NCBI RefSeq assembly: GCF_002210425.1
Contig: NZ_MWQK01000003.1
Location: 372,001 to 436,000 of the forward strand
Length of the DNA stretch: 64,000 nucleotides
DNA from: Fibrobacter sp. UWB2
GTDB lineage: Bacteria; Fibrobacterota; Fibrobacteria; Fibrobacterales; Fibrobacteraceae
Direction of reading: 5' to 3'
Part shown: positions 1-8,337 of the stretch, piece by piece
Numbering within the stretch: the first letter of the stretch is position 1
Layout of the letters: every line of letters starts with the position of its first letter
Program-made: the position numbers and the translations under genes
Notes under the pieces: generated by a model
What the model was told of the DNA's origin: nothing
What the model saw: only the letters and a program-made list of their open reading frames with translations
Database searches by the model: none

Positions 1-123
1 TTCTTCAAGTTCGTGGATAGCAGCGGTAAGGCTTGGCTGCGAAATAAACACTCGCTTAGACGCTTCGGTGATGTTTCGCGTGTCCGCAATAGCAATGGCG
101 TATTTAAGTTGTTGTAGAGTCAT
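1..123 (-). CDS. LysR-family transcriptional regulator, N-terminal fragment
   Basis: This gene runs off the left edge, so only the first 41 codons are visible, reading leftward from an ATG at 123. The residues begin MTLQQLKYAIAIADTRNITE and continue into SKRVFISQPSLTAAIHELEE, which is the winged helix-turn-helix of LysR-type regulators, including the SQPSLTAAI recognition-helix signature. It is divergent from metE with a 142-bp gap that contains a perfect dyad. By analogy with MetR/metE it could control metE, but the effector domain lies outside the window and the ligand cannot be inferred. Confidence 0.85.
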   Translation of the reverse strand, partial: MTLQQLKYAIAIADTRNITEASKRVFISQPSLTAAIHELEE

Positions 124-150
124 AAGTTTTCCTTATCGCTAGTTATAAAT

Positions 151-173
151 CACCATAGGAAAAATCTATGGTG
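151..173. promoter_or_regulatory. LysR-type operator-like dyad between lysR and metE
   Basis: CACCATAG and CTATGGTG form perfect 8-bp arms around a 7-base AT-rich spacer. The core ATAG-N7-CTAT satisfies the T-N11-A rule typical of LysR-family binding sites. It sits about 30 bp in front of the regulator start and about 93 bp in front of metE, where a divergent LysR protein would be expected to bind. The assignment is inference from position and symmetry. Confidence 0.6.
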
Positions 174-265
174 AACGCATAAAAAATAGTATTTTACCAA
201 TGATAAAAAGTGAGGTATATTTGGAGCGTTCAAAAAAAACAAAGTAAAAAGGTAGGTAAAACACT

Positions 266-2533
266 ATGAGCATTAAAACATCTGTAATTGGTTTCCCGCG
301 TATCGGTAAGAATCGTGAACTCAAGTTCGCTAGCGAAAAGTTCTTCAAGGGCGATATCTCCGAAGCTGAACTCCAGAAGGTCGCCGCAGAAATCCGCCAG
401 TACGGTTGGCAGAAGCAGAAGGCCGCAGGCATCGACTTCATTCCGTCCAACGACTTCTCGTTCTACGATAACGTTCTCGACACTGCATTTTTGCTGAACG
501 TCATTCCGGAACGCTACAGCAGCCTCGAATTGAGCACGCTCGAAAAGTATTTCGCCGCCGCCCACGGCTATCAGGGCGCAAAGGGCGATGTGAAGGCCCT
601 CCCGATGAAGAAGTGGTTCAATACGAACTATCATTACATTGTTCCGGAAATCGATGACGCTACCGATCTCAAGCTCGTCGGCAAGAAGCCGGTTGAAGAA
701 TTCAACGAAGCCAAATCGGCCGGAATTGAATCCATTCCGACGCTTATCGGCGCATACACATTCCTCCGCCTCGCCCGCTACAACGGCAACAAGAAGGCCA
801 AGGACTTCGCCGCAGCAGCTGTCAACGCTTACGCAGAACTCGCTGAAAAGCTCGCCGCCGCAGGCGCCAAGTGGATTTCTTTCGCAGAACCGGCTCTCGT
901 CTTCGACGTGACTGCAGAAGAACGCGAACTCTTCAAGACGATTTACGCAGAACTCTTGAGAAAGATTGGCGAAAAGAAGAACCTCAAGATTGCATTGCAG
1001 ACTTACTTCGGCGACATCCGCGATGTTTATCAGGATGTGGCCGCACTCGGCTTTGACGCTATCGGTTTGGATTTCGTCGAAGGGCTTAAGTCTCTTGAAC
1101 TTTTGAAGACGGGTTTCCCAAAGAACACGCTCCTCTTAGCAGGCGTTGTAAACGGCAAGAACATCTGGCGCGCCGATTACGCACAGAAGAATGCAATTCT
1201 CGACGAAATCAAGAAGTATGTCGCTGCAGAAAACGTTGTTGTTGGCACTTCTTGCTCTCTCCTGCATGTGCCCTACACGGTTGCTGCAGAACAGAAGCTT
1301 TCAGCCGACATTCTCAAGCACTTCGCATTCGCCGAAGAAAAGCTCGTGGAACTTGCAGAACTCGCAAGCGCTGACGCAGATGCACTCGCCAAGAACAAGG
1401 CTTTGTTCGCAACCGCTCGCGTTCAAGCAAACGCAAAGGTTCAGGCAGAACTCGCAGCACTCACCGCTGCTGATTTCGAACGCAAGCCGAGCCGCCTCGA
1501 TCGTCGCGAAGTGCAGAAGGCAGAATTCAAGTTGCCGGCATTCCCGACAACGACAATCGGTTCCTTCCCGCAGACTGCCGAAGTTCGCGCCAACCGTGCC
1601 GCATTCCGCAAGGGCGAAATTTCCAAGGAACAGTATGTGGAATTCAACCAGAAGAAGATTGCCGAATGCATCAAGTTGCAGGAAGAAATTGGCCTCGACG
1701 TGATTGTCCACGGTGAATTTGAACGTAATGACATGGTGGAATATTTCGGTTCCAAGATTGACGGCTTTGTGTTCACGCAGAACGCCTGGGTGCAGAGCTA
1801 CGGTACCCGTTGCGTGAAGCCGCCTGTCGTTTGGGGTGACGTGAGCCGCAGCGCTCCGATTACGGTTGAATGGTCCGTTTTCGCACAAAGTTGCACCAAG
1901 AAGCCGGTGAAGGGCATGCTTACAGGCCCCGTCACAATTCTCAACTGGTCCTTCCCGCGCGAAGACATTTCGCTCAAGACGCAGGCTCAAGAAATCGGCC
2001 TTGCCATCCGTGACGAAGTTTTGGACCTCGAAAAGAACGGCATCAGAATCATCCAGATTGACGAAGCCGCTCTTCGCGAAAAGTTGCCGCTCCGCAAGAG
2101 CGACTGGCACAAGGAATACCTCGACTGGGCAATCCCTGCATTCCGCCTAGTTCACGCCAAGGTCAAGCCCGAAACGCAGATTCACACGCACATGTGCTAT
2201 AGCGAATTCAACGACATCGTCCGCGACATCGACAACATGGACGCCGACGTAATCACATTCGAAGCCAGCCGTTCCGACCTCAAGCTGCTCGACGCCTTGA
2301 ACGACGCCAAGTTCGAAACACAGGTGGGCCCGGGTGTTTACGATATCCACTCTCCGCGTGTGCCGTCGGAACAGGAAATCGTCGATGCTCTGCACAAGAT
2401 CATCGCGAAAGTCCCGCAGCAGAATGTGTGGGTGAACCCGGATTGCGGTCTCAAGACTCGTGGCGAAACTGAAACGACGGCAAGCCTCAAGAACCTCGTC
2501 GCCGCCGCCAAGAAACTGCGCGAAGAAAAGTAA
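266..2533 (+). CDS. metE: Cobalamin-independent methionine synthase MetE
   Basis: This enzyme transfers the methyl group from 5-methyltetrahydropteroyl-polyglutamate to homocysteine without vitamin B12, the last step of methionine synthesis in the cytoplasm. The 755-residue length is normal for the family. The N-terminal half begins with the typical [15 protein letters not shown] segment. The C-terminal half has [10 protein letters not shown], the zinc-ligand segment HTHMCYSEF, and [11 protein letters not shown] carrying the second zinc cysteine. An AGGTAGG-like ribosome binding site precedes the ATG. A divergent LysR gene with a dyad lies upstream and probably regulates it. Confidence 0.97.
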   Translation: MSIKTSVIGFPRIGKNRELKFASEKFFKGDISEAELQKVAAEIRQYGWQKQKAAGIDFIPSNDFSFYDNVLDTAFLLNVIPERYSSLELSTLEKYFAAAHGYQGAKGDVKALPMKKWFNTNYHYIVPEIDDATDLKLVGKKPVEEFNEAKSAGIESIPTLIGAYTFLRLARYNGNKKAKDFAAAAVNAYAELAEKLAAAGAKWISFAEPALVFDVTAEERELFKTIYAELLRKIGEKKNLKIALQTYFGDIRDVYQDVAALGFDAIGLDFVEGLKSLELLKTGFPKNTLLLAGVVNGKNIWRADYAQKNAILDEIKKYVAAENVVVGTSCSLLHVPYTVAAEQKLSADILKHFAFAEEKLVELAELASADADALAKNKALFATARVQANAKVQAELAALTAADFERKPSRLDRREVQKAEFKLPAFPTTTIGSFPQTAEVRANRAAFRKGEISKEQYVEFNQKKIAECIKLQEEIGLDVIVHGEFERNDMVEYFGSKIDGFVFTQNAWVQSYGTRCVKPPVVWGDVSRSAPITVEWSVFAQSCTKKPVKGMLTGPVTILNWSFPREDISLKTQAQEIGLAIRDEVLDLEKNGIRIIQIDEAALREKLPLRKSDWHKEYLDWAIPAFRLVHAKVKPETQIHTHMCYSEFNDIVRDIDNMDADVITFEASRSDLKLLDALNDAKFETQVGPGVYDIHSPRVPSEQEIVDALHKIIAKVPQQNVWVNPDCGLKTRGETETTASLKNLVAAAKKLREEK

Positions 2534-2547
2534 AGCTAGAACGCACT

Positions 2548-2580
2548 GGGATCCTATCGGCCTATGGCCTCCAGGATGAC
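2548..2580. repeat. Dispersed hairpin repeat, copy 1
   Basis: This unit lies just after metE. It reads GGATCCTATCGGCC, then TATGGCCTCC, then AGGATGAC, and is flanked by GCACTG and CAGTGC, so the whole can fold into a hairpin. Closely related units lie at 2925-2955 and, in the opposite orientation, at 18117-18147. It probably belongs to a mobile intergenic palindromic family, and in this position it may also act as a weak terminator for metE. Confidence 0.7.
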
Positions 2581-2708
2581 AGTGCGCCATTCGCAAAAAA
2601 CTTACACCTCTACTGTCGTTGCAAGGAACACCTCTCTTTACTGATAGACAGATTCCAAGTTCGCTCTCGTCTATCCTTCCCCCTTGCGATGGCGGTAAAC
2701 GAACTAAT

Positions 2709-2738
2709 CCCCGCGTGCGTAATGCCGCGGGGATTTCC
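2709..2738 (+). terminator. GC-rich hairpin, possible terminator
   Basis: CCCCGCG and CGCGGGG form a 7-bp stem around a 10-base loop and are followed by ATTTCC. The T-tract is poor and metE ends 175 bp upstream, so termination is only possible. Apart from this hairpin and the two repeat units, the 464 bp between metE and the permease gene hold only AT-rich, promoter-like sequence around 2760-2870. I see no thiamine-pyrophosphate riboswitch there. Confidence 0.35.
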
Positions 2739-2924
2739 ATTTATACACAAATTTCATCAAAAACAATCTCTAACCAAATTCTATCACCAAAGCGTCTCTA
2801 TAGCAAAAATCTATAACAGAGCATAAAAAAGTAGTATATATAATAGGTCTTGCGACCACCCCACCCCATTGCTATCTTTGTGCCGCATTTGAAAGAAACA
2901 TCAAAAAACAAATGCAAGAAATAA

Positions 2925-2955
2925 TGGTTCCTATCGCCTTCGGCTTCAGGATGAC
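2925..2955. repeat. Dispersed hairpin repeat, copy 2
   Basis: On the minus strand this unit reads GTCATCCTGAAGCCGAAG followed by GCGATAGGAACCA. It differs from the copy at 18117-18147 at a single position out of 31. It lies in the 5' region of the permease gene, about 40 bp before the start codon, so it would be part of the mRNA leader. Confidence 0.8.
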
Positions 2956-2997
2956 GAAAGCGAAGCGACAAACGAAAGAGACAACAGGAGGTGCAAC

Positions 2998-4209
2998 ATG
3001 GAAAAACGCACAGGACTTTTTGCAAATGGAATTATATGGTTTGGCGTCGCCATTTCCGTCTCCGAAATTGAAGCCGGTATAGAAATTGGCGCTGCCGCAG
3101 CAAGGGATTCGCTCTGGCTCCCGCTCGTACTCGGACACATTCTGGGCGGCATTTTGCTCTTTTTCGTAGGCCTCATCGGAGCACGCGTTCGCTTGAACGC
3201 CATGGAAACAACAAAATCCTCATTCGGCAAATACGGTTCCAAGTTCTTCGCCGCGCTGAACACATTCCAGTTGCTCGCCTGGGTCGCCGTCTTGAACGCT
3301 CAGGGCGCTTCGGCCTTGGCAGGGCTCAACTTGCCGATTTCATTCCCCTTGACTTGCGTGATTCTCGCTGCTCTTATCGCCGCTTGGGTCTATGTGGGCA
3401 TCCGCCGTTCTGCAAACGTGACGACCGTCGTGATGGCCGCTCTTACTATTTTGCTCGCCATTCTTTCTGTGAAGTTGTTCGGACTAGATAGTTCGTCTGC
3501 AACAACCGCCGGAAACGCAGCAACCGCTACCGCTCTCAAGTTCTGGAACATTTTCGAGATTTCAATCGCGATGCCGATTTCTTGGTTGCCCGTGATTTCG
3601 GACTACACGAAGGACGCCGAAAAGCCCGTAAAGGCAACAGCAATTTCTGCCATCGCTTACACATTCGCAAGTCTCTGGATGTACATTATCGGTATTGAAA
3701 TTTCGGGCATTGGCGCAAGCAATAACATCGCGCAGGCCATTCTCCTCGCAGGTCTCGGCCTCCCCGGAATCATCATCGTAGTACTCTCGACAGTAACAAC
3801 AAACTTCCTTGCGGCAAACTCCGCTGGCGAATCTTCCAAGGCGATTTACAGTAAAATAAATCCAAAAATTGCAGGTGTCGTCGTGAGTTTCTTGAGCGCA
3901 GCGCTCGCTATTTCGGGAATCATGGAGCACTACATCAGCTTCCTTTACTTGATTGCCTCAGTATTCGCCCCGATGGCCGCAGTCCTTTTGGTTTCGTTCT
4001 ACTTCTCCAAAGATCGCACTGAATCGCTCGGCGTTTGGCTCTGGAACATTTTTGCTTGGCTCGCGGGCTTTATCGCTTACCAGGTAGCGGAACATTTCGA
4101 TTCCGTTTTCCTCGGCCCCACGCTTCTTGCGGTGATTGTATCAGCGGCATTCGCGTCCGTGCGCGTACTCTCGGAGAATAAAGGAGATTCCCGATCAAGT
4201 CGGGAATGA
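2998..4209 (+). CDS. NCS1-family permease, CytX-like
   Basis: This is a 403-residue integral membrane transporter with about twelve hydrophobic segments. It resembles the cytosine-permease/CytX branch of the nucleobase:cation symporter-1 family, whose members take up cytosine, hydroxymethylpyrimidine or related vitamin precursors. An AGGAGGTG ribosome binding site lies 6 bp before the ATG. The next gene encodes a pyridoxal/hydroxymethylpyrimidine-type kinase, which suggests uptake followed by trapping through phosphorylation of a B6 or B1 precursor; this is inference. The last eight codons and the stop come from a dispersed palindromic repeat at 4183-4211. Confidence 0.8.
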   Translation: MEKRTGLFANGIIWFGVAISVSEIEAGIEIGAAAARDSLWLPLVLGHILGGILLFFVGLIGARVRLNAMETTKSSFGKYGSKFFAALNTFQLLAWVAVLNAQGASALAGLNLPISFPLTCVILAALIAAWVYVGIRRSANVTTVVMAALTILLAILSVKLFGLDSSSATTAGNAATATALKFWNIFEISIAMPISWLPVISDYTKDAEKPVKATAISAIAYTFASLWMYIIGIEISGIGASNNIAQAILLAGLGLPGIIIVVLSTVTTNFLAANSAGESSKAIYSKINPKIAGVVVSFLSAALAISGIMEHYISFLYLIASVFAPMAAVLLVSFYFSKDRTESLGVWLWNIFAWLAGFIAYQVAEHFDSVFLGPTLLAVIVSAAFASVRVLSENKGDSRSSRE

Positions 4210-4211
4210 CA
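4183..4211. repeat. Short palindromic repeat overlapping the permease stop codon
   Basis: GGAGATTCCCGATCAAG is followed by TCGGGAATGACA. TTCCCGA and TCGGGAA pair as arms. The same layout (GGAG, a palindrome, then ATGACA) recurs at 11976-12005 with a different palindrome core. Here the unit encodes the C-terminal residues GDSRSSRE and the TGA stop of the permease. Confidence 0.75.
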
Positions 4212-4243
4212 CCTTCATTTTTAATTTTTAATTTTTACTCGTC

Positions 4244-5074
4244 ATGGCTCAGAAGAAAATTGCGTTAATCAATGATATCACAGGATTCGGCCGTTGCTCA
4301 ATTGCCGTCATGGCTCCGATTGTCTCGGCCATGAAAATCCAGGCCGTGGCAGTGCCCACCGCCATCCTTTCTACGCACACGCAATTTAGCGAATACTATT
4401 TCGACGACTACACGCCGAAAATGCGTGACTACATTCAGACGTATAAAAATCTGAACATGTCGTTCGATGCTATCGCCACAGGTTTTTTGGGTTCCGAAGA
4501 ACAGGTTGATATCGTCATCGATTTCTTCAAGACATTCAAGAAAAAAGGCGTGTTTACCTTGGTGGACCCTGTGATGGGCGACTACGGCATTCTTTACGAG
4601 ACCTATACGCCTACTTTGTGCGAAAAGATGAAAGCGCTTGTCCACTATGCCGACATCTTGACGCCGAACTTGACGGAACTTTGCACATTGACCGATACTG
4701 AATATCGTACAGAAGGTTTCACAGACGCACAACTCGGTGAAATGTGCAGCAAGCTCGCGGAACAAGGCCCGGAACACATCGTCGTCACGGGCATTCCGTA
4801 CAACAGTAAGCAAATCATGAACTACGTCTACAGCAAGGGCGAAGAGCCTCGAATTGTGATGGTCGACCGCATCGGCGGTGACCGCAGCGGAACTGGAGAC
4901 GTCATCAGTTCAATCATCGCGGGCATGTACATGAACGGCCACGACTTTTACGAATCAGTCAAAAAGGCCGCAGAATTTGTAACAAAGTGCATCCGCTACT
5001 GCGAAGACAATAACGTTCCCACGCATTGGGGACTTTGCTTCGAGATGTACCTTCGTGACTTGATGGAGGATTAA
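4244..5074 (+). CDS. pdxY: Pyridoxal/pyridoxamine kinase-like PfkB-family kinase
   Basis: This 276-residue cytoplasmic kinase is predicted to phosphorylate pyridoxal or pyridoxamine using ATP. Family features are the N-terminal INDITGFGRCS segment, VDPVMGDYG in the middle, the LTPNLTEL segment, and the C-terminal GDRSGTGDVISS stretch holding the anion hole and catalytic aspartate. Hydroxymethylpyrimidine kinases share this fold, so the substrate is not certain. No clear ribosome binding site precedes the ATG. It lies 34 bp after the permease gene and one base before the radical SAM gene, so the three probably form an operon. Confidence 0.8.
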   Translation: MAQKKIALINDITGFGRCSIAVMAPIVSAMKIQAVAVPTAILSTHTQFSEYYFDDYTPKMRDYIQTYKNLNMSFDAIATGFLGSEEQVDIVIDFFKTFKKKGVFTLVDPVMGDYGILYETYTPTLCEKMKALVHYADILTPNLTELCTLTDTEYRTEGFTDAQLGEMCSKLAEQGPEHIVVTGIPYNSKQIMNYVYSKGEEPRIVMVDRIGGDRSGTGDVISSIIAGMYMNGHDFYESVKKAAEFVTKCIRYCEDNNVPTHWGLCFEMYLRDLMED

Positions 5075-5075
5075 A

Positions 5076-5735
5076 ATGGTTGTTTATACTGTAACAGGAA
5101 ACGTTGGACAAGCAGGCTACCTCGACATCGCAGGTAGCGGCGACATCACCGGCAAGAATATTTATGTGAACATGACAAACCGCTGCCCGTGCAGTTGCGT
5201 TTTTTGCTTGCGCCAGACAAAGAAAATGATGGAAGGCAATTCGCTCTGGCTCAGAGGCGGCGAACCGAGTGTCAACGGCGTCATGAGCATTTTCGACAAG
5301 TACGACCTTTCCGTCATCAACGAACTCGTCTTTTGCGGCTACGGCGAGCCACTCGAACGTCTCCACGACGTGTGCAAAGTCATCGACCAACTGCACGGCA
5401 AATACCCGAAATTAAAAGTCCGCCTCAATACGAACGGACTTGCAAACCTGATCCACGGCAGAGACGTAACGCCCGATCTTGAAGGCCGTTTCAACACCGT
5501 TTCCATCTCGATGAACGCCCCGGATGCCGAAGAATTCCTGGAACTCACGCGCTCGAGATTCGGAATCCAGTCCTTCGACGCGCTGAAGGAATTCGCTGTG
5601 CTAGCGAAAGAGCACGTGCCAAACGTGGTCATGACCGTCGTCGAGAAAGTGATGCCCGAAGAAAAAATCGAACGCTGCCGCAAGATTTGCGAAGAGCTCG
5701 GCGTCACGCTGAGAGTTCGCCCCTTCGAAAGCTAA
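5076..5735 (+). CDS. Radical SAM protein, TatD-associated type
   Basis: The protein has 219 residues. The cluster motif CPCSCVFC fits CX3CX2C and follows NMTNR, as in the small radical SAM proteins usually found next to TatD nucleases. Later segments ELVFCGYGEP and VRLNTNG correspond to the SAM-binding and following beta strands. Its reaction is unknown in the family. The start is one base past the kinase stop, with GGAGG inside the kinase's last codons serving as the ribosome binding site. No tatD gene is present in this window. Confidence 0.85.
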   Translation: MVVYTVTGNVGQAGYLDIAGSGDITGKNIYVNMTNRCPCSCVFCLRQTKKMMEGNSLWLRGGEPSVNGVMSIFDKYDLSVINELVFCGYGEPLERLHDVCKVIDQLHGKYPKLKVRLNTNGLANLIHGRDVTPDLEGRFNTVSISMNAPDAEEFLELTRSRFGIQSFDALKEFAVLAKEHVPNVVMTVVEKVMPEEKIERCRKICEELGVTLRVRPFES

Positions 5736-5756
5736 GGAATAAAGCTAAGAAATGCT

Positions 5757-5786
5757 GCCGCCGACAAGATCGGCGGCATTTTTTTT
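5757..5786 (+). terminator. Rho-independent terminator after the permease-kinase-radical SAM operon
   Basis: GCCGCCGA and TCGGCGGC form an 8-bp stem around CAAGA and are followed by an A and eight Ts. It lies 22 bp after the radical SAM stop codon. Confidence 0.93.
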
Positions 5787-5838
5787 ACTCTTTTTCTTAA
5801 AATTAGAGCTATATTAAAATTAAATCGGAGGGGCTAGA

Positions 5839-7437
5839 ATGTTAATAGCATTATTATCAATTCTTCTCGTATGCTTTTTCACACTGATGGTTGTCATCGG
5901 TATCCACTGCAGAAAACACGCAACGGACGTAAACGGATTCGTGCTCGGCGGTAGAGATGTGGGGCCTTGGCTCACGGCATTCGCCTTTGGCACATCTTAC
6001 TTCTCGGCGGTCATCTTCGTCGGGTACGCAGGGCAATTCGGCTGGAACTTCGGCCTAGCCTCGACTTGGATTGGCCTCGGGAACGCATTCGTCGGTTCAC
6101 TGCTCGCCTGGGAAATTCTCGGGCGAAAGACCCGCGTGATGACACGCCATCTCGACACGAAAACCATGCCGGAGTTTTTCGAAAAGCGCTACCAGTCAAA
6201 AGCGTTGAAAATCATCGCATCGATTATCGTGTTCATCTTCCTCATTCCGTACACGGCATCTTTGTACAACGGACTTTCAAGTTTATTCAATATCGTATTT
6301 ACAATCCCCTATTGGGCAGTTATCGTTGTTATGGCGACTCTGACTGCAGTCTACGTCATCATCGGCGGCTACAAGGCAACAGCCATTAACGATTTTTTCC
6401 AGGGGCTTATCATGCTCATCGGCATTGTCGCCGTAATCTTTTCGGTTCTCGCAAGCAAGGGTGGCTTTACCGAATCGTTTGCCAAGCTTTCGGCAGACAG
6501 CATTGTACTTGAAAGTGGAACAACGTTAAATGGCGCATATGCCTCGTTCTTCGGGCCACATCCGTTAGACCTTTTATTTGTCGTCTTGCTCACGTCCCTT
6601 GGAACTTGGGGACTCCCGCAGATGGTTGCCAAATTCTATTCCATTAAAAACGAAGACGCCATCAAAAAAGGAACGTACATTTCCACATTTTTTGCAATTG
6701 TTGTCGCAGGTGGATGTTACTTTATCGGCGGCTTCGGAAGGCTCTTCAGCGAATCAGAATTCATCAAGAGAATGCCAGATGGAAGAATCCTTTTCGATTC
6801 CATCATCCCCGCAATGCTCCGCGATTTACCGGATCTCATCGTCGCCATCGTCATTGTTCTTGTGCTTTCGGCATCGATGTCCACGCTTTCTTCACTCGTG
6901 CTTACCTCCAGTTCCACGCTGACACTCGACGTTGTTGCACCAACCGTAAAAAAAGGAATGGACGAAAAGAAAAAGGTGTTCACAATGCGCATCTTTATCG
7001 TATTCTTCGTGATTGTCTCTGCAGTCATTGCCGTACTGAAAGACCGCTATAACATCACATTTATCGCACAGATGATGGGTGTTTCGTGGGGCGCACTTGC
7101 CGGCGCATTCCTCGCGCCATTCCTTTACGGACTTTATTCCAAACGCGTCACAAAGGAATCCGTTGCAGTATGTTTCGTTTTTGCCACCTGCATTACCATT
7201 ATCCAATTTTTACGCTCCTTTGGCGTAATCTCTTTCGATAACGAAGTGCTCGGCTACGTGTTCAAATCATCCATCAACTCAGGCGTTGTCTCGATGGTTG
7301 GCGGATTGATACTCGTTCCGGTTGTAAGCCTGTTTACACCGAAGCCCGACAAGAACTCGGTTGACCAAATCTTTGCATGCTACGAGCATACCTTTAAGGC
7401 TACGGTGAAACAGAAAGAAAGGCTAGAAGAAAACTAG
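5839..7437 (+). CDS. Sodium:solute symporter (SSS family)
   Basis: This is a 532-residue inner-membrane transporter with about thirteen hydrophobic helices. Family features include GGRDVGPWLTAFAFGTSYFS in the first helices, IGGYKATAINDFFQG in the middle and SASMSTLSSLVLTSSSTLTLD, which holds the serine-rich sodium-site region of PutP/PanF-like carriers. The substrate (proline, pantothenate, a sugar or another acid) cannot be told from sequence alone. A strong GGAGGGG ribosome binding site and a TATATT -10-like element lie upstream. It has its own transcription unit after the terminator at 5757-5786. Confidence 0.9.
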   Translation: MLIALLSILLVCFFTLMVVIGIHCRKHATDVNGFVLGGRDVGPWLTAFAFGTSYFSAVIFVGYAGQFGWNFGLASTWIGLGNAFVGSLLAWEILGRKTRVMTRHLDTKTMPEFFEKRYQSKALKIIASIIVFIFLIPYTASLYNGLSSLFNIVFTIPYWAVIVVMATLTAVYVIIGGYKATAINDFFQGLIMLIGIVAVIFSVLASKGGFTESFAKLSADSIVLESGTTLNGAYASFFGPHPLDLLFVVLLTSLGTWGLPQMVAKFYSIKNEDAIKKGTYISTFFAIVVAGGCYFIGGFGRLFSESEFIKRMPDGRILFDSIIPAMLRDLPDLIVAIVIVLVLSASMSTLSSLVLTSSSTLTLDVVAPTVKKGMDEKKKVFTMRIFIVFFVIVSAVIAVLKDRYNITFIAQMMGVSWGALAGAFLAPFLYGLYSKRVTKESVAVCFVFATCITIIQFLRSFGVISFDNEVLGYVFKSSINSGVVSMVGGLILVPVVSLFTPKPDKNSVDQIFACYEHTFKATVKQKERLEEN

Positions 7438-7439
7438 CC

Positions 7440-8285
7440 TTACGGCGCTAAGCCAATTAATTTATGGACTTCGGGACGGATTTGCAAGCTGGGCTTGCCC
7501 AGCAACCGTTCCAGGACCAAAATGCGCAAATAAGCGTATACAAGCGCTTGTTCTTCAACTTCCTTGATGGAAACATCTTGGCCAAAGTAGTTCCTTACAA
7601 ATTCATTCCAGAATGCAGTGGAGAGTTTTTTATCCATGTGATAAAGTTCCATCTCCATTTCTTCAGGAATTTGTCGAGTCTGGCGGTAGATAATGCCCAT
7701 ATCAAACCAAGGCGTTCCCGTGCAGAACTCGCTAAGGTCAATCAGGTACTTATGCCCATCTTCGGTAAAGATGATGTTGCCATGATGCAAGTCGCCATGA
7801 ACAGCCGTAGAGGCATCAGGCAGGCTATAGATAAAGCGTTCTAGCGCATTTTTTTCTTCCGGCGTCAAGAACGGATCGTCCATAATTTCCTGAGTGTACT
7901 GGAATTTAGCCGTCGGGAATGTTCCCTCAGCAGGCGTTGTCGAATGGAGCAACTTGCACGTTTCGGCAAATTCAAAAGCGAGCTTTTCCAACATTTCGGG
8001 GCGTTCACTCAAGGCCCTAGCAAAAGATTTCTTGCCAATAATCCGTTTGAACAGGATGCCAAGAGAGCCATCCGATGTGCGTACCAACTCGCCCGGCTCT
8101 GGGCAAGGCAGCCCCGTTTTATAGACTTTCCAAGCCCTGTCGAACTCGTCAAGCCCCATTTGTTCCAGCTCTGTGGGATAAAGCTTCAGCAGAATGTTCG
8201 GGTTGTCACGCTTAATATAGCTTTCGCCAAACTTTCCTCCCCCAGAAAGTTCATAATCTTGAATATTGATAATTTTCTCTTCCAT
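7440..8285 (-). CDS. Aminoglycoside phosphotransferase-like protein (Fibrobacter paralogous family)
   Basis: The 281-residue protein has the APH/choline-kinase fold. A glycine-rich loop is near residues 14-20, the catalytic loop is HGDLHHGN, and the metal-binding segment is YLIDLSEF. It resembles the paralogous set known from Fibrobacter succinogenes (TIGR02172). The substrate is unknown, and nothing here indicates antibiotic resistance. It converges with the symporter with only two bases between the stop codons. No obvious ribosome binding site precedes the ATG. Confidence 0.82.
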   Translation of the reverse strand: MEEKIINIQDYELSGGGKFGESYIKRDNPNILLKLYPTELEQMGLDEFDRAWKVYKTGLPCPEPGELVRTSDGSLGILFKRIIGKKSFARALSERPEMLEKLAFEFAETCKLLHSTTPAEGTFPTAKFQYTQEIMDDPFLTPEEKNALERFIYSLPDASTAVHGDLHHGNIIFTEDGHKYLIDLSEFCTGTPWFDMGIIYRQTRQIPEEMEMELYHMDKKLSTAFWNEFVRNYFGQDVSIKEVEEQALVYAYLRILVLERLLGKPSLQIRPEVHKLIGLAP

Positions 8286-8337
8286 ATTTTAAACATATAT
8301 AAAAATAGGATGAGAGGTTCGTTTTCCTTTAAAAAAA

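Noticed and set aside
2875-2997. Possible TPP riboswitch before the CytX-like permease
   Set aside because: Neither the CTGAGA nor the ACCTGATC-type core motifs are present; the leader contains a dispersed repeat instead.
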